Source of the DNA: an uncultured bacterium | GTDB lineage: Bacteria > Calescibacteriota > Calescibacteriia > Calescibacteriales > Calescibacteriaceae | Assembly: GCA_938036315.1 (NCBI GenBank) | Contig: CALHPK010000006.1 | Span: 124,001-188,000 of the forward strand | Reading direction: 5' to 3' | Length of the DNA: 64,000 nt | In this document: positions 58,892-64,000 of the stretch, one piece after another | How the letters are laid out: every line of letters starts with the position of its first letter | How positions within the stretch are numbered: position 1 is the stretch's first letter | Position numbers and translations under genes: made by a program | The notes under the pieces: model-generated | The model's input: only the letters and a program-made list of their open reading frames with translations | The model's database searches: none | What the model was told of the DNA's origin: nothing

Positions 58892-58969
58892 TTCTCTGAT
58901 CTTTTCTCATCTTACTTTTCATTTTCCTGAAGACCTGATTTGTTTATTGAGGTTATTTGGGCAGAAAAA

Positions 58970-59317
58970 TTAGCCTGGTGGCCATCTCATTTGTCTTCCT
59001 CCCATAACGTGAAAGTGAAGATGATAAACTGATTGTCCACCTTGGGGATTAGTGTTTACTACTATTCTGAATCCCTTTTCCGATATTCCGGTCTGCCTTG
59101 CAACTTTATTGCAGGCATCTATAAGCTCGAAAACCAAGTTTTTGTCCTCTTCCGAGATATCCAAAATTGTAGATATGTGCTTTTTGGGAATGACAAGAAT
59201 ATGTACTGGAGACTGTGGGTTTATATCATAAAAAGCTAAAACACTATCATTTTCGTAGATTTTGTTTGAGCTGATATCCCCTTTTACTATTCTGCAGAAA
59301 ATACAGTTTCCTTGCAT
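58970..59317 (-). CDS. HIT-family (histidine triad) nucleotide-binding protein
   Basis: The protein is about 115 residues from the ATG at 59317: NCIFCRIVKGDISSNKIYEND at the start, DINPQSPVHILVIPKKHIS in the middle, and the histidine triad VYHLHFHVMGG at the end. HIT/HINT proteins hydrolyse nucleoside phosphoramidates. The frame stays open for 50 more residues to an ATG at 59467, giving a hydrophobic/basic extension (NTFRKIIFLLFRNNPLFW). Neither start has a clear ribosome-binding site. I prefer the shorter form because it matches the family. Confidence 0.9.
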   Translation of the reverse strand: MQGNCIFCRIVKGDISSNKIYENDSVLAFYDINPQSPVHILVIPKKHISTILDISEEDKNLVFELIDACNKVARQTGISEKGFRIVVNTNPQGGQSVYHLHFHVMGGRQMRWPPG

Positions 59318-59542
59318 AGCTTTTATAAGGTTAAGAGCTTTTGTAACAATTTTCCAAAATAATGGATTATTCCTGAAGAGAAGAAAAATAATCTTTCTGA
59401 AAGTGTTTTTGTGATAAAAATTCAAGACCTCATCTTTAATTTTTTCGAAACTGAATATAGGCTTCATCTATTTCAATAATTTTTCTCAGAAAAATAAAGA
59501 AAAGTGAAAAAGTTATTAAAATAAATATAGATAGATAGTGAG

Positions 59543-60220
59543 ATGAAAAAGATAGTGACAGAGAATGTGATTCCTTTGTTTTTGATATCTAATTCTATTT
59601 TGTTACCCAAGGTAAGGAGTCCATTTATAGTAATTGATGAAAGATACAAGAGGCTTATTGCGGATTCGATGAATTTTTCGAATTTGATTGGAGTGTTTTC
59701 AGTGAGAAGAGCAGAAGTAAGCAAAAAAGAAGGGATTGATATATATCCGGTTGGGTGTGCTGGGAAGGTGGTATCATTTTCAGAGGCAGCGGAGAATGTA
59801 TATAGTGTCCTTATTCAGGGAGTTTTTAGAGCAAAGCTTATTGAGATCATAAGCGATGAGCCATATAGTAAGGTTAGGTTTGAAATACTTCCAGATATTC
59901 TCCCACCGCCAAATATTCAGGAGAGTCTGAAGAGGGAAATAATAGAGAAATCATCAATCTACCTTTCAAAGATAGGGGAGAGTAGGGAAAGATTGATGGA
60001 AATAGTTAAAATAGCTTCAGCTATGCCGTTTGATGAAGTTGTCAATTGGGCAATATTTCTCCACCCGCTAAAGTTTGCAGTAAAGCTAGAGCTACTTAAA
60101 GAAGATGACTTGGAATCAAGGGCTACACAATTTATCAGAGAAGTGGAGAAAGATATAAGCTATCTTGAAATTGTAGAGAAATACAGACCTTTGAAACCAT
60201 CTGATCCAAACGTCAATTAA
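59543..60220 (+). CDS. stand-alone LON substrate-binding domain protein
   Basis: The 225-residue protein matches the N-terminal LON domain: VIPLFLISNSILLPKVRSPFIVID at the start, GVFSVRRAE, PVGCAGKVVSFSEAAENVYSVLIQGVFRAKLIEI (blocks near residues 70-105), then a helical bundle to the end. There is no ATPase or Ser/Lys protease domain. Such proteins occur alone in many bacteria and may deliver substrates or act with Lon or RNA enzymes; the role is not established. The gene is monocistronic and divergent from the HIT gene. Confidence 0.87.
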   Translation: MKKIVTENVIPLFLISNSILLPKVRSPFIVIDERYKRLIADSMNFSNLIGVFSVRRAEVSKKEGIDIYPVGCAGKVVSFSEAAENVYSVLIQGVFRAKLIEIISDEPYSKVRFEILPDILPPPNIQESLKREIIEKSSIYLSKIGESRERLMEIVKIASAMPFDEVVNWAIFLHPLKFAVKLELLKEDDLESRATQFIREVEKDISYLEIVEKYRPLKPSDPNVN

Positions 60221-60321
60221 TTGTTTCTGTCTGATTGATTATTTTCACTTAACTCTGTTAGGGATGATTCATCTATCCACTATCTGTTTATAGCTTTTTG
60301 TATCATTTCTTTGCATTTTGT

Positions 60322-61572
60322 TTAGCTTCTCAGAGCTGCTATTCCGGGCAATTCTTTTCCTTCGAGTATTTCTATGAAAGCACCACCGCCTGTGGATATG
60401 TATGAAATTCTGTGTTGTTCTCCCATTTTTGAGACTGCCACATCTGTATCTCCTCCTCCTACAACAGTGAAAGCGGTAGAATTTGCAAGGATTGAGACCA
60501 TAGAGTAAGTTCCTTTTGAAAACTGTTCCTTTTCAAATACACCCATTGGACCATTCCAAATAATGGTTCGCGCATCCTTGAGTACTTCTGAAAATAGCAC
60601 TATTGTAGCAGGACCTATATCAAATCCAGCATAATCGGGTGGGATTTCTTGGACTGGCACAACCTTTTCTTCGTCTCCATCAATAGATCTTGCGACCACA
60701 CAGTCCACTGGAAGATAGAGCTTTATTCCTTTTCTTTTAGCTTCATCAAGTATTACTTTAGCGGTTTCGATGTAATCCTGCTCGACTATGGATTTACCTA
60801 CCTTTATTCCTTGAGCTTCAAGAAAGGTAAAGGCCATAGCACCGCCGATCAGAAGTTTGTCAACTAAATTCAGAAGATTTCTCAATGCTCCGATTTTGTC
60901 TGAAACTTTGACTCCACCGACTATTGCGGCAAAAGGCTTTCGAGGATTTTCAAAAATTCGCTCCATAGCTAGTAACTCTTTTTTCATAAGGATTCCTGCG
61001 AATCTATCTTTTTTATCAAAGAGCTTTGCGAGAGAGTGAACAGAAGCATGTTTTCTGTGAGATACAGCAAAGGCATCATTCACATATATATTCGCTCCAG
61101 TGGAGTCCTTTATGAGCTTTGCGAAGTTAATGTCATCCTTTGTTTCTCCTTCATGGAATCTCACGTTTTCAAGCAGAATAATTTCATAATCTGACTTTAC
61201 AGCATTTTTGACTTTTTCTCCTATGCAATCATCAACAAACAGGACCTCTTTTTCAAGAAGACGAGAAAGTCTTTTTGACACGATTGAGAGAGAAAGTTCT
61301 TGAACAATCTTACCCTTTGGTCTTCCCATATGAGAGAGTAAGATTACCTTACACCTTTCGTCAAGAAGATGGTTTATCGTGGGAAGTACAGCCCTTATTC
61401 TCCTGTCATCTATTATTTGACCTGTCTCATCTTTTGGGACGTTGAAGTCAACTCTAACCAGAGCTATTTTCTCTCTTATGTTGTTCTCATCAATAAATCT
61501 GATGCCTTCGGCGAGTTTTGGCTTTGCCTTATGTGAATCTGATTCAGATTGATCCTCATCAAATTTTTCCAT
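60322..61572 (-). CDS. pgk: phosphoglycerate kinase
   Basis: The 416-residue protein has the signature ALVRVDFNVPKDETG (near residues 37-51), LLSHMGRPKG, LLENVRFHEGE, NDAFAVSHRKHASVH, GGVKVSDKIG and the C-terminal VVGGGDTDVAVSK...STGGGAFIEILEGKELPGI. It carries out ATP formation from 1,3-bisphosphoglycerate in glycolysis. About 20 acidic residues precede the usual N-terminus (MEKFDEDQSESDSHKAKP). The gap and tpi genes are not adjacent. The gene is complete. Confidence 0.97.
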   Translation of the reverse strand: MEKFDEDQSESDSHKAKPKLAEGIRFIDENNIREKIALVRVDFNVPKDETGQIIDDRRIRAVLPTINHLLDERCKVILLSHMGRPKGKIVQELSLSIVSKRLSRLLEKEVLFVDDCIGEKVKNAVKSDYEIILLENVRFHEGETKDDINFAKLIKDSTGANIYVNDAFAVSHRKHASVHSLAKLFDKKDRFAGILMKKELLAMERIFENPRKPFAAIVGGVKVSDKIGALRNLLNLVDKLLIGGAMAFTFLEAQGIKVGKSIVEQDYIETAKVILDEAKRKGIKLYLPVDCVVARSIDGDEEKVVPVQEIPPDYAGFDIGPATIVLFSEVLKDARTIIWNGPMGVFEKEQFSKGTYSMVSILANSTAFTVVGGGDTDVAVSKMGEQHRISYISTGGGAFIEILEGKELPGIAALRS

Positions 61573-61601
61573 ACAGAAATAATAAGAAATAGAAAAATGA
61601 T

Positions 61602-61626
61602 AAAAAATTTTTCAGAAAAATCTGAC
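61602..61626 (-). terminator. weak hairpin plus T-run after the RCC1/MopE gene
   Basis: On the minus strand TCAGA-TTTT-TCTGA (61612-61625) is followed by AAAATTTTTT. It lies about 110 bp past the stop of the RCC1-repeat gene and 40 bp before pgk. The 5-bp stem is short, so confidence is limited. Confidence 0.3.
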
Positions 61627-61638
61627 AAAAGGTCTTTT

Positions 61639-61666
61639 TGTGCATTGATGTTTGTGTATTGATGTA
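61639..61666. repeat. 14-bp tandem duplication between the RCC1 gene and pgk
   Basis: TGTGCATTGATGTT (61639-61652) and TGTGTATTGATGTA (61653-61666) are adjacent, with 12 of 14 positions the same. Confidence 0.75.
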
Positions 61667-61731
61667 CCACGCCGGCATCATCGGGGAGTTGTGCAAAGTT
61701 CTCGCATCAGGTTTAGAAGTAGAAAAAGTAT

Positions 61732-63630
61732 TTAGTTTTTTGTGAGTGAGGATAAAGTCCTCTTTCGCAAAAGCAAGATCAAAGGCAAAGCAGAGAAAAA
61801 GATAAGGTAGCCAAAGCCAGAAACTGAACAACCAAATTTTGAAGTAAGTTTTTGATCTTGATCTGAAGTGAATTCAGTTTGATCAGCTTGAGATGTGCCA
61901 AAGTAGTGCGGAGCTCCACCGCTACCGCCTCCCCCACCGTCACTTTCCACCAAAACTCTAACTGGATACTCCTTCCACCACGTTGTCCCATCTCCTAGCT
62001 GTCCGGAGTAATTATTCCCCCAGCACCAGAGAGAGTTATCTTGTTTTACAGCGCAGGTGTGAGCTCCTCCCAAAGAGATTTGTGAGACTCCTTGTGTTAT
62101 CTGCACTGGGATGTTCTTGTCTGTCCAAGTTCCATCTCCTAACTGACCGGAGTAATTATTCCCCCAGCACCAGAGGGAGTTATCTTGTTTTATCGCACAG
62201 GTGTGAACCACTCCTAAAGAGACTTGTGAGACTCCTGTCATTATCTGCACTGGAGTGCTTTTGCTTTCGTTCGTCCCGTCTCCTAACTGTCCATAGTAAT
62301 TCAACCCCCAGCACCAGAGAGAATTATCTTGTTTTACAGCACAGGTGTGCCATGCTCCCGAAGAGACTTGTGAAACCCCTGTCATTATCTGCACTGGGGT
62401 TTTCTTGTGTTCAGTTGTCCCATCTCCTAACTGACCGGAGTAATTATTCCCCCAGCACCAGAGGGAGTTATCTTGTTTTATCGCACAGGTATGATTACTT
62501 CCCAAAGAGACTTGTGAAACCCCTGTCATTATCTGCACTGGAGTGTTACTGGGTGCAGTAGTACCATTCCCTAACTGCCCGGACCCATTCCACCCCCAGC
62601 ACCAAAGGGAGTTATCTTGTTTTACAGCACAGGTGTGAGAACCGCCCAAAGAGACTTGTGAGACCCCTGCCATTATCTGCACTGGGGTGCTTTTGCTTTC
62701 GTTCGTCCCGTCTCCTAACTGTCCATAGTAATTCAACCCCCAGCACCAAAGAGAACTATCTTGTTTTATCGCACAGGTGTGATAACTCCCCAAAGAAATT
62801 TGTATAGCTCCTTCAAAGTGTATTAATAATGAAGTGGTTGCTGATATTGTATTTGAGTATGTTGTATTTCCTGTTGAGTTGAAGGCATATACCCTGAGAT
62901 AGTAGGTAGTTCCTTGCTGAAGTGATCTTATATATCCTTCTGTTGTGTTTGCTGAGAAAGTTTGTGTCCGAGGATTTGAAAATGAAGGATCAGTTGAGAC
63001 TTGGACAATAAACCCTTGTTCGTTTGGAGAATTATCCTGCCATCTTAATCCAACTGTATCAGCTGATACGAAGAAATAAGTGAGATTAGAAGGAGCAGAA
63101 CAGGGAGCAAACCCTTCGTCTATCCCTCCTGCGCAGTTATTATCAATCCCATCACATAATTCGGTCTGCCCCGGATTTACATTTGGATTAAGGTCATCGC
63201 AATCAGTAGGTTTTGAAACAGAGGTAAAACCTTCTGGCATCGTGTTTGCACAGGTAGAAACCGATGTTGTCCAAGTATCAGAATCTTGATCTTGCCAGAA
63301 CCAAGTTTCAATATGTCCAGAGCAATCGTTATCTTTCCCATTGTTGCAGTTCAGAGGAGCTCCAGGGTATATAGAGGCGTTATTATCATCGCAATCCAAA
63401 GGTGTTATTGATGTAAGGTTATATGGTGCAGTTGGTCCACAAGCCACTTGTGTTGCACCATCTGTGTAACCATCAGAATCTGCATCTTTGTAGAATACCA
63501 ACACACACCCTTTCTTACCTTCTGAGGAGTCATCTACTGTCTCTTTTGCTTTTGTTTTACATGAAGAAGCAGAATATGAGAGGAAGACGAAGACAAAAAA
63601 ACAAGAACCTAAACGTAAAATGTTTTTCAT
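61732..63630 (-). CDS. surface lipoprotein with MopE motifs, fibronectin-like domain, six RCC1 repeats and a C-terminal sorting tail
   Basis: The protein is about 632 residues from the ATG at 63630. The signal peptide ends at SASSC (lipobox-like). Residues about 35-150 carry MopE-type motifs (DADSDGYTDG, DCDDNNASIYPG, CNNGKDNDCSG, DCDDLNPNVNPG, CDGIDNNCAGGIDEG). About 155-255 resemble a fibronectin type III domain (GLRWQDNSPNEQGF, TYYLRVYAFNSTGNTTYSN). Six 48-residue RCC1 repeats follow (HTCAIKQDNSLWCWGNNYSG, QLGDGT), predicted to form a propeller. A Gly/Ser linker leads to SKFGCSVSGFG, a hydrophobic helix and RKR at the C-terminus, as in MYXO-CTERM or rhombosortase-type tails. It is probably on the cell surface. 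Confidence 0.87.
   Translation of the reverse strand: MKNILRLGSCFFVFVFLSYSASSCKTKAKETVDDSSEGKKGCVLVFYKDADSDGYTDGATQVACGPTAPYNLTSITPLDCDDNNASIYPGAPLNCNNGKDNDCSGHIETWFWQDQDSDTWTTSVSTCANTMPEGFTSVSKPTDCDDLNPNVNPGQTELCDGIDNNCAGGIDEGFAPCSAPSNLTYFFVSADTVGLRWQDNSPNEQGFIVQVSTDPSFSNPRTQTFSANTTEGYIRSLQQGTTYYLRVYAFNSTGNTTYSNTISATTSLLIHFEGAIQISLGSYHTCAIKQDSSLWCWGLNYYGQLGDGTNESKSTPVQIMAGVSQVSLGGSHTCAVKQDNSLWCWGWNGSGQLGNGTTAPSNTPVQIMTGVSQVSLGSNHTCAIKQDNSLWCWGNNYSGQLGDGTTEHKKTPVQIMTGVSQVSSGAWHTCAVKQDNSLWCWGLNYYGQLGDGTNESKSTPVQIMTGVSQVSLGVVHTCAIKQDNSLWCWGNNYSGQLGDGTWTDKNIPVQITQGVSQISLGGAHTCAVKQDNSLWCWGNNYSGQLGDGTTWWKEYPVRVLVESDGGGGGSGGAPHYFGTSQADQTEFTSDQDQKLTSKFGCSVSGFGYLIFFSALPLILLLRKRTLSSLTKN
61960..62824. 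repeat. six-fold 144-bp tandem repeat encoding the RCC1 units
   Basis: The string TTATCTTGTTTTA recurs with its TTG at 62041, 62185, 62329, 62473, 62617 and 62761, exactly 144 bp apart each time, which is 48 codons. Repeats 3 and 6 and repeats 2 and 4 are almost identical over roughly 70-90 bp, while neighbours differ, so copies have been moved or converted in a higher-order pattern. Confidence 0.9.
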
Positions 63631-63666
63631 ATTTATATCTATAATACTATTTTTGAAAAGTAGCAA

Positions 63667-63892
63667 GGAGATTTAAAATTTTTGTGTTGAGGAATTTTTA
63701 CTGATCAGCATTCAGAGTGTGACAGATTTTACGTTTTCTATTGTCTATAGAGATCTTCCATCGGTTCTTTGTGCTTTTCGGATCTATCTAGTAGATGGGA
63801 GCTGAAAGTTATTACACTATGGTCAAGAAATAGATGATAATGAAATATAGAGTGCGAAAATCGTTAAACTTTTTAAAAAGGTTGGGGTTCAG
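63667..63892. other. 226-nt spacer between divergent genes
   Basis: There is no plausible gene. It should hold the promoters for the RCC1/MopE gene (minus) and the gene starting at 63893 (plus). I see AT-rich boxes but no pair that I would defend. Confidence 0.4.
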
Positions 63893-64000
63893 ATGCCAAT
63901 AATTTGGGACAAAAATAGCAATTTTATAGATATATCTGATGAGTCATATTTTTCTGAAGCTGGGGGATTTGCGATAATCTACTCTGGAAACAGCAAGATG
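63893..64000 (+). CDS. 5' end of a gene cut by the window end, possibly a protein kinase
   Basis: ATG 63893 opens a frame of 36 codons that runs off the window: PIIWDKNSNFIDISDESYFS then EAGGFAIIYSGNSKM. The segment EAGGFAIIYSG resembles the glycine-rich loop (GxGxxG...V) of Ser/Thr protein kinases, but 36 residues are too few to decide. GGTTGGGG 8 bases upstream may be the ribosome-binding site. Confidence 0.45.
   Translation, partial: MPIIWDKNSNFIDISDESYFSEAGGFAIIYSGNSKM

Noticed and set aside
61983..62561. 192-codon open frame antisense to the RCC1 repeats
   Set aside because: The frame is open only because the 144-bp repeat has no stop in that phase; the real protein is clearly on the minus strand.
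1..64000. Mobile element or prophage
   Set aside because: No transposase, integrase or phage structural gene and no long terminal inverted repeats were recognised.

Overview
The window is AT-rich bacterial chromosome (about one third G+C by eye), densely packed with mostly housekeeping genes on both strands. No transposase, integrase, phage gene or CRISPR array was seen. The organism looks like a diderm (Gram-negative-type) bacterium: it has a KDO transferase, a family 9 heptosyltransferase-like enzyme, an OprP-type porin, a probable YfgM/BamB-like pair and several lipoproteins. It is not a familiar model lineage. Its primary-type sigma factor is divergent, many classical operons are broken up (lone nuoA, rpmH without rnpA, yceD without rpmF, nusG without rplK, an isolated 5S rRNA), and two large surface proteins carry MopE-type cysteine/aspartate repeats, one ending in a Gly-Cys/transmembrane/Arg-Lys sorting tail. 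A deep-branching, possibly thermophilic candidate phylum is compatible, but the sequence alone does not fix the taxonomy.

Layout. 1-7.3 kb: 3' part of a lipoprotein-like gene, pyrR, a SWIB-domain protein, a lone nuoA, recG, a shrunken acyl-CoA dehydrogenase. 7.3-10.2 kb (minus): crotonyl-CoA carboxylase/reductase-type enzyme, crotonase, HAD phosphatase and an unknown gene, probably one operon. 10.4-13.9 kb: ACT-less aspartokinase, ZIP metal transporter, a 606-nt gap holding a candidate structured RNA, an Rsm22-like ribosome-assembly protein. 14-20.5 kb: a MopE-repeat lipoprotein, cobyrinate a,c-diamide synthase, and an exported protein of glycine/aspartate repeats. 20.65 kb: 5S rRNA. 21-29.4 kb: aminotransferase, galactokinase, UDP-sugar pyrophosphorylase, coaBC, a YhcC-type radical SAM protein, a D-cysteine desulfhydrase-family enzyme, 3-hydroxyacyl-CoA dehydrogenase. 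29.4-34.3 kb: tuf-rpmG-tRNA-Trp-secE-nusG, then waaA and a GT9 glycosyltransferase. 34.3-42.2 kb (minus): rpoD-like sigma, dnaG, mgtC, pepA, nadE, yceD. 42.4-48.3 kb: small membrane protein, M16 protease, YfgM/BamB-like pair, vanZ-like gene, rpmH. 48.3-55.8 kb (minus): aroE, a TusA-like protein, porin, pyrD, a BKACE-family enzyme, gatA, acyl-CoA dehydrogenase. 56-64 kb: thiC with a possibly structured leader, OsmC, a CDF transporter, HIT, a stand-alone LON domain, pgk, an RCC1/MopE surface protein, and the start of a gene cut by the window end.

How the genes fit together. The acyl-CoA genes (Ccr-type reductase, crotonase, 3-hydroxyacyl-CoA dehydrogenase, two acyl-CoA dehydrogenases, BKACE) point to short-chain acyl-CoA or beta-keto acid metabolism, possibly carboxylating crotonyl-CoA. 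galK beside a UDP-sugar pyrophosphorylase suggests a GalT-independent route for galactose. CobB/CbiA, thiC, coaBC and nadE show cofactor synthesis or salvage.

The most unusual signals are outside the proteins: (i) a 302-nt segment closed by a perfect 12-bp helix with no gene; (ii) an 81-nt nested-helix element in the thiC leader that is not a recognisable TPP riboswitch; and (iii) at least a dozen 9-30 bp tandem duplications sitting at gene boundaries, several containing a stop codon, a start codon or the 5S 3' end.
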